Positions 1 to 8,089 of a stretch of DNA of 64,000 bases are shown piece after piece. Every line of letters starts with the position of its first letter. Position 1 is the stretch's first letter. The stretch is from Bin5 sp965200615 (GTDB lineage Bacteria; Chloroflexota; Anaerolineae; Caldilineales; Caldilineaceae). Below the pieces are notes generated by a model. That model was not told the origin of the DNA, did no database searches, and saw only the letters and a list, made by a program, of their open reading frames with translations. Both the position numbers and the translations under genes were made by a program. The DNA is taken from positions 1,612,001-1,676,000 of the forward strand of contig OZ241377.1 of the NCBI GenBank assembly GCA_965200615.1, given 5' to 3'.

Positions 1-68
1 GCAGTCGCTCCAGCGAGCCTTGACGCACGCAAGGTGCGGCCGTGCCCACCGCTACCAAGGAAATGGAA

Positions 69-1025
69 ATGCTACGCATCTCAATCTTCAAACACGATGC
101 CGAACTAACAGACGAATGGCTCCTCCAAAAGATCGCCCTCGGCGCCGACGCCATCGACTTCGGACGTGACGCCGACATGCCCGGCGTCACCGAACAGGGC
201 TACCCGGACCTGGATGAAGTGCGCGCCCTGCGCAAGCGTGTACGCTCCTTCGGCATCGACATCAATCGCGTCACGCTCCCCACGCTTACACAGACCTACA
301 TCGAAGAACGGATCGGTGCCGAGGACGAGCTTGACAACGCCGCCAAAGCCCTCGAAGTCTACGGCCAGGCCCGCATCCCCATCGCCCGCCAGCGCGTCGA
401 GGGCGACGTATTCCCGCAGATGATGGAGCAGTACCGCACCAAACATCGCGGCGGCTACATTGCCCGCGCCGAAACACTCGTGCAAGGACCACACGATATC
501 CCCTCGCGCGCCGAACTCGAGCGCTGGTGGGGCCGCTTCTGCCATGCCTTCGAGCGGCTCACCCCCATCGCCGAAGAATACGACATCAAGCTGGCCGTCC
601 ACCCCTCTGATACGCCCAACGTCGACACTCCTTTCGGCGGCATCGGCTTCCACCGCATCATCGACGCCTTCCCCAGCCCCAACGTCGGCTACGTCTACTG
701 CATCGGCACCCGCTCCGAAGCCGGCGGCAGTTCACTCGTGATCGACGAGATCAACAACTACGGCCGCAAGGGCAAGCTCTTCATGCTCCACATGCGCAAT
801 GTACGCGGCAGCCTGGCCACCGCCGGCGGCTTCGAAGAGACCCTTCTCGACGACGGCGACCTGAACATGGCCCGCATCCTGCGCGAACTGCGCAACGTCG
901 GCTTCAGTGGCTACATCAACCCCGATCACATTCCCGACCTGCCCGGTGACAACGCGACCCGCGACATTGGCTGGGCCTACTCGATCGGATACATGAAGGC
1001 GCTCTTTGCCGCGGCAGTGGCATGA
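69..1025 (+). CDS. uxuA: Mannonate dehydratase (UxuA family)
   Basis: Dehydrates D-mannonate to 2-keto-3-deoxygluconate in hexuronate catabolism; a cytosolic metal-dependent TIM-barrel enzyme. The family's metal-ligand pattern is visible. Counted from an upstream GTG at 42, there is His187 in the HPSDTP motif, Cys220 in YCIGT, His250 in HMRNV and Asp295 in NPDH, followed by the typical C-terminal GWAYSIGYMKAL. I chose the ATG at 69 because AAGGA at 57-61 lies 7 nt upstream. The GTG at 42 has no Shine-Dalgarno sequence and would add nine residues. At about 318 residues it is shorter than E. coli UxuA (about 394) but matches the compact bacterial form. The neighbouring Gfo/Idh oxidoreductase and GH32 protein suggest a sugar-acid and glycoside utilisation block. 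Substrate specificity within the family is inferred. Confidence 0.88.
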   Translation: MLRISIFKHDAELTDEWLLQKIALGADAIDFGRDADMPGVTEQGYPDLDEVRALRKRVRSFGIDINRVTLPTLTQTYIEERIGAEDELDNAAKALEVYGQARIPIARQRVEGDVFPQMMEQYRTKHRGGYIARAETLVQGPHDIPSRAELERWWGRFCHAFERLTPIAEEYDIKLAVHPSDTPNVDTPFGGIGFHRIIDAFPSPNVGYVYCIGTRSEAGGSSLVIDEINNYGRKGKLFMLHMRNVRGSLATAGGFEETLLDDGDLNMARILRELRNVGFSGYINPDHIPDLPGDNATRDIGWAYSIGYMKALFAAAVA

Positions 1026-1132
1026 TTGCCGCCGGTGGCAGAGGGCGGAGTCAGGCGCCACGTGCAGAGTAGACGCCGGCCCTGGCCAGACCGTTCCCTA
1101 CCATATACATTGACTTTCGATGGTAGCCCAAA

Positions 1133-1719
1133 GTGCACCGATTCAGGCTTAACCGCTCAGAGTTGACACTTTGGGCGGTTCTCTTGGTGTTGGCCGTAGT
1201 CGCTCCGTTTCTACGTCTGTACCGTTTAGATGAATTCGCCCCTGGTCTTAAGTTCGACGAAGGTTGGAACGGAATCTACGCCCTCCAGGTGCTGCAAGGC
1301 GAGCACGCCCTGACATTTGGAGACAAGGATGGGCTGGGCATCTATTTGATAGCGTTGGCGACGAATTTCCTGGGTCGCACGCCGCTGGCGCTCCGATTGC
1401 CTACGGCCCTGGCCAGCGCAAGCACTGTTTTTGTGGTTTTCTGGCTGGGGCGGTTTACTGTTCGGATGGGACGAGCGCAGGCGGGAGACGCGGTGGCGCG
1501 GCCTGGTGGTTGCAGGCGTTGCATCCGGTCTGCTGGCCGTGTCGCTTGGCCAGACAGTACTGGGACACACTGAAATATCGGGGCAGCTTTCTGCCACTCT
1601 TTCTTACCCTATGTCTGGCCCTGCTATGGTGGGGATGGACGCGGCGTCGCTGGTGGGCAATCATGCTGGTCGGCGCGTGCGCGGGGCTACTGCTGCATCA
1701 GCACGGACAGGCCCACTGA
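1133..1719 (+). pseudogene. Broken membrane glycosyltransferase (PMT/ArnT-like)
   Basis: This is the remnant of a polytopic glycosyltransferase of the dolichyl-phosphate-mannose-protein mannosyltransferase/ArnT type. The N-terminal part reads well from a GTG at 1133: a first membrane helix, then the family-typical RLYRLDEFAPGLKFDEGWNG (acidic first loop) and further hydrophobic helices. Reading continuity then passes into a second frame near 1450 (LLFGWDERRRE, GLLAVSLGQTVLG). It passes into a third near 1565 (YRGSFLPLFLTL, ALLWWGWTRRRWW, GACAGLL), and a stop follows at 1717-1719. A functional family member would be roughly three times longer, so the gene is both frameshifted at least twice and truncated. 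Nothing recognisable continues in 1720-1923. Sequencing error could explain one shift but not the truncation. Confidence 0.75.
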
Positions 1720-1923
1720 ATGGACTGAAGCCAGCGCTGGCAAGAACGAAACTGGGAATCCGAGAGGCACTTTGTTGGCTCTACCTTTGTGGAATGCGCT
1801 CAGTCGGTGTAAGGTTGGTCACACGGGCGGCGCTCCCAATTCTTGCAATCAACAGGCGCAATCGATTCTTGGCGAAAGAACTTCCATCGCTTCAGCCATT
1901 TCAGTCAATCGCAGGACAGTAAG

Positions 1924-3000
1924 ATGACACTCAAAGTCGGAATCGTCGGCGCGCGCGGCATCGGTGAGAGGCACGCACGCGCATATACGCAGGATCCCCT
2001 CGCCGAACTGGTCGCCGTCTGTGACCTCGTCAAAGAGCGCGCTGACGAGGCCGCGCAGATGCACGGCGTGCGCGGCTACACCAGCCTCGCTGAAATGCTG
2101 CAACACGAAGAGCTGGACATCGTGGATGTCTCCACCGGCGGCTTCGAAAACGGCAGCTGGCATTTCGAACCGACCATGGAAGCCTTGGAGGCCGGTAAGC
2201 ACGTGCTTGTGGAAAAGCCGATCTCCAATCAAATCGACGAGGCCCGGCAGATGGTGGCCAAGGCCGCCGGGATGGACCTCTACCTGGGCTGCAACCTCAA
2301 CCACTACTTTACGCCCCCAGCGGAGAAAGCCCGCGAATATATGGCGCAGGGCCAAATCGGCGAGCCGGTCTACTGCCTGCACAAAATGGGCTTCAACGGC
2401 GGCGAGGACACCTACAGCAAAAGTAGCGCGCCCAACGTCGCCGGCTTCCCATACTTCCACGTGAAGGCTTTCCTGGCCCACCCCTTCAGTGTTATGCGCC
2501 ACTTCTGCGGCGACGTGACCCATGTCCAGGCCTTTATGAGCCGGCCCGCTTTCCGCGTTGAAGCAGATGACCCCATGCTTTCGGTCAACAGCATTCACCT
2601 CCAGTTTGCCAGCGGCGCCGCCGGCTACCTCCTCAGTCAGCGCGGCGACGCCACCTTCGGGCTGGGCGGCTGGTGGAGCGTCGAGGTCGCCGGCACGCGT
2701 GGCACCTTCTGCATCGAAAACTGCATCGAAAAGATCACATACTGGCCCGCCCCGACTGCGGAAGGCTCCGTGCCGCCGCAGGTCACCCACAGCGGCATCA
2801 GCGACTTCAACCAGACCTTTCCCCGCCGTATTCACGCCTTCCTTGAAGATGTAAGCAACGGAGTACCGAAGAGCGAACTGCGGGCTTCGGGCCGGGATGC
2901 CCTGGCTACCCTGGAGTACACCTGGGCCGCCATCGAATCCTATGAAAACGGAGGCGTGCTGGTCCAGCTATATCCCCTGCCGGACCGAGGCGGTTCGTAA
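1924..3000 (+). CDS. Gfo/Idh/MocA family oxidoreductase
   Basis: An NAD(P)-dependent dehydrogenase acting on sugars, inositols or their derivatives. The N-terminal Rossmann fold starts immediately with VGIVGARGIGERH (glycines at residues 6, 9, 12 and 14). The family EKP motif is at residues 97-99, and a C-terminal beta-sheet substrate domain follows. The 358-residue length is normal. The reading frame is open further upstream, but the homologous part begins at the ATG at 1924, which has AGGA about 8 nt before it. The GH32 gene follows after 75 nt and mannonate dehydratase lies upstream, so a role in sugar or sugar-acid catabolism is inferred. The substrate cannot be told from sequence. Confidence 0.88.
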   Translation: MTLKVGIVGARGIGERHARAYTQDPLAELVAVCDLVKERADEAAQMHGVRGYTSLAEMLQHEELDIVDVSTGGFENGSWHFEPTMEALEAGKHVLVEKPISNQIDEARQMVAKAAGMDLYLGCNLNHYFTPPAEKAREYMAQGQIGEPVYCLHKMGFNGGEDTYSKSSAPNVAGFPYFHVKAFLAHPFSVMRHFCGDVTHVQAFMSRPAFRVEADDPMLSVNSIHLQFASGAAGYLLSQRGDATFGLGGWWSVEVAGTRGTFCIENCIEKITYWPAPTAEGSVPPQVTHSGISDFNQTFPRRIHAFLEDVSNGVPKSELRASGRDALATLEYTWAAIESYENGGVLVQLYPLPDRGGS

Positions 3001-3075
3001 ACAGTCGCTACGAACCTGCAAGGCGCGACAAGCTACAAATTTCGAGTTACCAACCAAGAAAGGAGAACAACGCCC

Positions 3076-4680
3076 ATGAGCGCCGCCGAACGATCCGACT
3101 ACACCTCCCTGGTGCCCCAATTTCGCTTTCTTGAAACCTTGGCGGAACAGGAAGCCATGCTGGAGACCAACTCACTGATGCAGCGGCTGCTCGCCTATCG
3201 CAAACGCTACGAGGGCGACCCCCACAGGCCCATCTACCACTACGTCAATCCCGAAAACACGCTCAACGATCCCAACGGGCTCTGTTTCTGGCAGGACCGC
3301 TGGCATCTCTTCTATCAGGCCTATCCGCCCGAAGACCCCCGCCAGCACTGGGGCCACGCCGTCAGCGACGATCTGATCCACTGGCGCGACTTGCCCTACG
3401 CCATCTACCCCAATCCGGAGGAGTGCTGCTATTCCGGCGCAACGCTGGTCGAAGAGGACCGAGTGATCGCCATCTATCACGGCACCAAGGTGGGCAATAT
3501 GGTGGCCGTCTCGCACGATCCGCTGCTGCTCAACTGGGAGAAGCTCACCGGCGCGCCGGTCATTCCCATCGCCAGCGCCGACGGCTCGCCTCTCCCCTAC
3601 CGCGTCTTCGATCCCTGCATCTGGAAGAAAGGGGACCACTACTACGCGCTGTCCGGCGGTACGCTGCCCCATAAGGCCTCCGGCAAGCGCACGCGCGCCA
3701 ACTTTCTGTTCCGCTCGCCCAACCTGGTCGCCTGGGACTATCTGCACCCGTTCGTGGAAGACGACATCTTCACGCTCGTCGGCGACGACGGCGCCTGCCC
3801 CTACTTCTGGCCGATAGGCGACCGCTACATCCTTCTCTTCTTCAGCCATATGAGCGGCGGACAGGCCCTGCTGGGCGACTACGACACCGAACGCGACAAG
3901 TTTGTCGTCACCTCGCAGCATGATTTCAACTTCGGCGCCTTCGGTCCGGGCGGCGTGCACGCTCCGTCAGCAACACCGGACGGCAAGGGCGGCGTCAACG
4001 TCATCTTCAATATGAACCCGGCCAAACCGACCAAAGGCTGGAACCAGATCATGACGCTGCCCCGGCGCCTGACGCTGCAGGGGACCGACAGGATCGGCCG
4101 CGACACGCTACTGGTCGAACCCGCGGGGGACATCGAATCCCTGCGCAGCGAGCACCGGCAGATCACCGATATAGTGCTTCCGGCCAACCAGGAGATCGTT
4201 CTGGGGAGCATCAGGGGAAACGCGATCGAGCTGATGGCGGAGATCGAGACGAACAACGCGCCGCTGGTCGAGCTGAACGTGCTGCGCTCCCCCGGCAAAG
4301 AGGAGTACACCCGCATCGCCTTCTATCGCGAGCGCGGCTTCCGCGACTGGGAGCGTTACCAGGGCTGGCAGCGGGACAAACTGGCCGCCGCCACCGACAG
4401 CCTTATCTCCATCGACTCCGCCTACGCCTCCCTCTCGCCCGACGTCCGTTCACGCGCGCCGGAGACCGCCCCCGTCTTCCTCGAAAGGGATGAGCCGCTG
4501 CGCCTCAGAGTTTTCGTCGACAGAAGCGTCGTCGAAGTCTTTGTCAACGGCAAACAGTGTGTGGCCTTGCGCGTCTACCCCGAACGGGAGGACAGCGTCG
4601 GCGTCTCGCTGCGGTCGCAGGGCCAGGAAGCCCGCGTTGCCTCGCTCGAAGCGTGGCAGATGGAAAACATCTATGCATAA
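3076..4680 (+). CDS. Glycoside hydrolase family 32-like protein
   Basis: Related to beta-fructosidases (invertase, levanase, inulinase). The five-bladed propeller signature NDPNG is at residues 64-68, with Asp65 in the position of the nucleophile, inside a typical GH32 opening (LNDPNGLCFW, HLFYQAYPP, HWGHAVSDDLIHW). A C-terminal beta-sandwich ends in the family motif VDRSVVEVFVNG. Two other catalytic motifs deviate. The RDP motif reads FDP (178-180), keeping the Asp. The acid/base EC motif appears as GAC at 239-241, so the Glu is replaced by Ala. There is no signal peptide, so it is predicted to be cytoplasmic. GGAG at about 3062 supports the ATG. The 534-residue length is normal. Activity on fructosides is therefore uncertain; it may use another acid/base residue or a different substrate. 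Confidence 0.82.
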   Translation: MSAAERSDYTSLVPQFRFLETLAEQEAMLETNSLMQRLLAYRKRYEGDPHRPIYHYVNPENTLNDPNGLCFWQDRWHLFYQAYPPEDPRQHWGHAVSDDLIHWRDLPYAIYPNPEECCYSGATLVEEDRVIAIYHGTKVGNMVAVSHDPLLLNWEKLTGAPVIPIASADGSPLPYRVFDPCIWKKGDHYYALSGGTLPHKASGKRTRANFLFRSPNLVAWDYLHPFVEDDIFTLVGDDGACPYFWPIGDRYILLFFSHMSGGQALLGDYDTERDKFVVTSQHDFNFGAFGPGGVHAPSATPDGKGGVNVIFNMNPAKPTKGWNQIMTLPRRLTLQGTDRIGRDTLLVEPAGDIESLRSEHRQITDIVLPANQEIVLGSIRGNAIELMAEIETNNAPLVELNVLRSPGKEEYTRIAFYRERGFRDWERYQGWQRDKLAAATDSLISIDSAYASLSPDVRSRAPETAPVFLERDEPLRLRVFVDRSVVEVFVNGKQCVALRVYPEREDSVGVSLRSQGQEARVASLEAWQMENIYA

Positions 4681-4732
4681 TCTGCGGTCGTCGCGTATCG
4701 ATGGCCTCACCGTTTTTTGAAAGGCACAATCA

Positions 4733-5212
4733 ATGCACATGCCAACCCTGTACACCAACATCCTGGGGACGAGCAATTACGTAATCAAGCAGAAAACCGA
4801 GGGCCTGACCCATGCGGACAGCATGTTGCAGCTGCCCATCCCCGCCAACTGCATGAACTGGATCCTTGGCCACATCATGGTCTATCGGGAGCAATACCTC
4901 GGCGTCATCGACGGCGTCACCAAGCCCGACGAGGATGAATTCGCCATTTACGGCTTCGGCTCCGAACCGCTGACCGACCCCGACAAAGCCATCCCGCTGG
5001 AAACCATCCTGGCGCGTCTCGATGATCTGTCCGAGCGGGTCGTCGCCGCGCTCGAAAAGATGCCGGAATCCCGCTTGGATGAAATTTATGATGAGGAACG
5101 CGGCGTCACCGTCGATCAGCGGCTGCACTTCTATCTGGTCTTCCACGAGGCCTACCACGTGGGCCAGCTCGAACCGCTCTACGAACTGGCGATCGCCAAC
5201 GGCGGCGGATGA
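4733..5212 (+). CDS. DinB-like four-helix protein
   Basis: A 159-residue protein of the DinB/YfiT-like putative metalloenzyme superfamily, which includes thiol-dependent transferases and many proteins of unknown role. The three-histidine metal site is visible: a His in NWILGHI near residue 47, then two in HFYLVFHEAYHVGQLEPL near the C-terminus. Starting at the ATG at 4733 gives a GAAAGG Shine-Dalgarno sequence 8 nt upstream; the ATG at 4739 is an alternative. It follows the GH32 gene by 52 nt and may be cotranscribed with it. The biochemical function is unknown. Confidence 0.8.
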   Translation: MHMPTLYTNILGTSNYVIKQKTEGLTHADSMLQLPIPANCMNWILGHIMVYREQYLGVIDGVTKPDEDEFAIYGFGSEPLTDPDKAIPLETILARLDDLSERVVAALEKMPESRLDEIYDEERGVTVDQRLHFYLVFHEAYHVGQLEPLYELAIANGGG

Positions 5213-5337
5213 TCAGAAATTGACGATCAGTGAAATCCTGGAAGGAAGCATTTCCACCTTCTGAGATTTCGTCGAGTGCGAGAGAGGGCAGTACTGACTC
5301 TCATGCTGGTCCCTGCCGATTGGAATAGGAGACACAA

Positions 5338-7116
5338 GTGCAAACCAACATACATACTCCTAGACAACTTTTCCAGCAACCGGTCTGCTATGAAATTCCG
5401 CTCTTTCAGCGCCCCTATGTCTGGTCGCAGGAAGACCAGTGGGAACCGCTGTGGGATGACGTCCGTAACGTCGCTGAAGACTATTTGGAAAAAATGTGTC
5501 TGTCGGGCGGCGATGCCGTATTGGCTCAGCAGCAGACGACGTCTCACTTTCTAGGTGCCGTTGTACTAAAGCAAGTTTCAACTCCAGCCAAATTCATCCC
5601 AAAACGGGAAGTGATCGACGGCCAGCAGAGGATGACAACAATCCAGCTCCTGCTGGATGCAATACAATTGGTCTGTGAAGAGTTTGGCGCAAAGGCGGCG
5701 ACGCGTCTATCAATGCTTGTCTTGAATCCCGAAGCACTAATCAGTGATGGCGACGACGAAATATTCAAATTGCGTCCTAGCAGAACTGACCAAGAAGCGT
5801 TTAAGCACGCTATGGACAATGGACTCGCCGTCAATCGTTTTGAAGAGTCGCTAATAGTTCAGGCTCATGAGTTCTTCCAAAGACAGGTGCGTGAATGGAT
5901 AGAAAAGCCTTTGGGCACTAGGAGCGATCGGGTTGATGCGTTGGAGGCGGCGGTGACAACCATGCTTCAGATGGTGGTGATCGATCTTGGTTCCCAGGAT
6001 GATCCGAATGTAATTTTCGAGACATTGAACGCGCGCGGCACCCCACTTGAGCAATCTGACCTGATAAAGAATTTCGTTATGTCTAAATATCCCAAGAGCG
6101 GCGTAAGGGATGTATGGGAAGGGCTGGATGACAAGTGGTGGCGTGAGGAGGTCGCCCAGGGCAAACTCTATAGACCCCGGCTGGATATGCTCTTGAACTA
6201 CTGGCTTGCAATGCGGACAGGACAGGACGTGGGGCCATCAAGAGTGTTCGACGTATTTCGAAGTTTCACGAGTGAACGTTCCATTTCCGATGTGATGTCG
6301 GATTTGAAGAGAGACTTACGACACTATCGGAGTTTTATGACTCGACGTACCCCTGAAGAGGAAGTCTTCTATTATCGGACATTCCAAGTGATGAAGGCAG
6401 GGGTGATAACACCAGTCCTGCTTTTATTGCTTGCGGCTGAACGTGGCGCTCGTATCCGTGCTTTTTGTGCCTTGGAAAGTTTTCTCGTTCGCCGCATGAT
6501 CTGCCGGCAGACCACGAAGGACTACAATCGTCTGTTCCTGGAACTCGCCTCTAAGTTACGAGAGAGTCGTCCTGACAATGCCGACAAGGTTGTCGCAGCT
6601 TTTTTGAGAAAGCAGACAGTCTACTCCAGAGAATGGCCTAATGACAAAACAGTGGCCGTTTCCTTGGAAAACTCACCTCTCTATCGCTTGCTGACAAAAG
6701 GGAGGCTAAGGCTGGTGCTTGAGGGCATCGAAAGCAAACTGCGCACGCCCAAATCCGAGCCGCTAACAATTCCCACAAAGCTGACCATTGAGCACCTGAT
6801 GCCCGTGAGTTGGGAGGCACATTGGCCGCTTCCAGAGGGTAATGATCCTGTGGCCAGCACGGAAAATCGTCATCGTATAGTCCATACGATTGGGAATCTC
6901 ACTCTCGTTACCCGAAAACTGAACTCAGCAATGTCCAATGCTCCGTGGGATGAGAAGCGGACCGAGTTGTCCAAGTATAGCAAGATGTCGCTGAGTGATG
7001 TTTTAACTATGGAGTCTCAGTGGAATGAAGAAAATATTCTTGCCCGCAGTAGACACATGGCAAGACTGATCTCGCAGTGCTGGCCGGGGCCGGATTCCGA
7101 CGAATGGGGCAGTTGA
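5338..7116 (+). CDS. DUF262/DUF1524 protein, GmrSD-like nuclease
   Basis: A 592-residue single-chain protein with the architecture of type IV modification-dependent GmrSD-like restriction enzymes. The N-terminal DUF262 (ParB/sulfiredoxin-like, GmrS) domain shows PLFQRPYVW at 21-29 and IDGQQRMTT at 93-101, the motif that binds and hydrolyses NTP in this family. A middle helical region carries FETLNARGTPLEQSDLIKN. The C-terminal DUF1524 (GmrD, His-Me finger/HNH) domain shows IEHLMP at about 484-489 and IGNLTLV at about 518-524. The GTG start has AGGAG 6 nt upstream. Base and codon use is clearly more AT-rich and less biased than in its neighbours, and it interrupts a metabolic gene block, which suggests recent acquisition. 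A role in defence against modified phage DNA is inferred; no partner defence gene is adjacent. Confidence 0.85.
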   Translation: MQTNIHTPRQLFQQPVCYEIPLFQRPYVWSQEDQWEPLWDDVRNVAEDYLEKMCLSGGDAVLAQQQTTSHFLGAVVLKQVSTPAKFIPKREVIDGQQRMTTIQLLLDAIQLVCEEFGAKAATRLSMLVLNPEALISDGDDEIFKLRPSRTDQEAFKHAMDNGLAVNRFEESLIVQAHEFFQRQVREWIEKPLGTRSDRVDALEAAVTTMLQMVVIDLGSQDDPNVIFETLNARGTPLEQSDLIKNFVMSKYPKSGVRDVWEGLDDKWWREEVAQGKLYRPRLDMLLNYWLAMRTGQDVGPSRVFDVFRSFTSERSISDVMSDLKRDLRHYRSFMTRRTPEEEVFYYRTFQVMKAGVITPVLLLLLAAERGARIRAFCALESFLVRRMICRQTTKDYNRLFLELASKLRESRPDNADKVVAAFLRKQTVYSREWPNDKTVAVSLENSPLYRLLTKGRLRLVLEGIESKLRTPKSEPLTIPTKLTIEHLMPVSWEAHWPLPEGNDPVASTENRHRIVHTIGNLTLVTRKLNSAMSNAPWDEKRTELSKYSKMSLSDVLTMESQWNEENILARSRHMARLISQCWPGPDSDEWGS

Positions 7117-7149
7117 ATTTGTGCTCTGTCCTGCACTAGGAGAAACACC

Positions 7150-8067
7150 ATGCAGCTATCCGACATCAAAACCGTCGGCGTCGTCGGCGGCGGCACCATG
7201 GGCTTCGGCATCGCCATCAACTTCGCGCTCTGGGGCTACCCCACTATCATCAGCGACCTCTCCGACGAACTACTGGCCGGGACCAGGGCCAACATCGCCC
7301 ATGCCCTGCAGCTATTCGTCGAAGGCGGGTTGATCGGCCAGCCGCGCGCCGAGGAAACGCTCGCCCGCATCATCACCACCACCGATCTGGCGCATCTGGC
7401 CGCGCAGAGCGACTTCATCACCGAAGCGATCATCGAGCGGCTGCCCGACAAGCAGGACCTGTTCAAACAGCTCGACCAGCTCTGCCCGCCCCACACGATC
7501 ATCGCCAGCAACACATCGCGCCTCGTGCTCAGCGACATCGGTGTCCACGCCCACCGCCAGGACAAGCTGGTGCTCACCCACTACTTCGCGCCGCCGCATA
7601 TCGTTCCCGGCTTGGAGGTCGCCAAAGGACCCGGCGCGACCGACGAGACCTTCGAACTCACCTGCGAACTGTTGAGTAGCGCCCGTAAAATCCCCATCCG
7701 TGTGCGCGGGGAGAAACCAGGCTACCTGCTGAACCGCATTCAGCACGCCATGGCCCGCGAGGCCAGCCAGTTGTGGGCCGAAGGCATGGCCAGCGCAGAG
7801 GATATCGAACTGGGAATCGTCTCCACCTTCGGCTTCCGCATGCCCCACGAAGGCCCGTTCCTGCACTACGACCTCGCCGGCATCTGGAAATGGTCCGAAG
7901 ACATCCGCAATCCCCATGCCATCGAAAACGAAACACTCCGTGAGCAGATGCTGAAAGCGCAGCCCTGGTTCGTGGACCCGGCCAACTTCGAAGCAGCCGT
8001 CGAGAAACGGGACCGGGAATACATCCGCCGCCTGAAGGAACTCTACTGGGAAGATACCGACCGCTAA
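7150..8067 (+). CDS. 3-hydroxyacyl-CoA dehydrogenase family protein
   Basis: An NAD-dependent oxidoreductase of the 3-hydroxyacyl-CoA/3-hydroxybutyryl-CoA dehydrogenase family, also seen in lambda-crystallin and L-gulonate dehydrogenases. The N-terminal Rossmann fold contains GVVGGGTMGFG (10-20). Next come the family ASNTSRLVLSDI stretch and the HYFAPPHIVPGLEV segment, which corresponds to the HFFNP catalytic-His region. The C-terminal helical dimerisation domain contains KPGYLLNRIQHAM. The length of 305 residues is normal. TAGGAG lies 8 nt before the ATG. The substitution at HYFAPP and the sugar-acid context make a hydroxy-acid or sugar-acid substrate as likely as an acyl-CoA. It starts 33 nt after the nuclease gene and ends 22 nt from a convergent aminotransferase gene. 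Confidence 0.82.
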   Translation: MQLSDIKTVGVVGGGTMGFGIAINFALWGYPTIISDLSDELLAGTRANIAHALQLFVEGGLIGQPRAEETLARIITTTDLAHLAAQSDFITEAIIERLPDKQDLFKQLDQLCPPHTIIASNTSRLVLSDIGVHAHRQDKLVLTHYFAPPHIVPGLEVAKGPGATDETFELTCELLSSARKIPIRVRGEKPGYLLNRIQHAMAREASQLWAEGMASAEDIELGIVSTFGFRMPHEGPFLHYDLAGIWKWSEDIRNPHAIENETLREQMLKAQPWFVDPANFEAAVEKRDREYIRRLKELYWEDTDR

Positions 8068-8089
8068 CCACTACTCACCGGCCACTGCT

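Noticed and set aside
5338..7116. Part of a multi-gene defence island
   Set aside because: The adjacent genes are metabolic. No methyltransferase, helicase, integrase or other defence gene is next to it.
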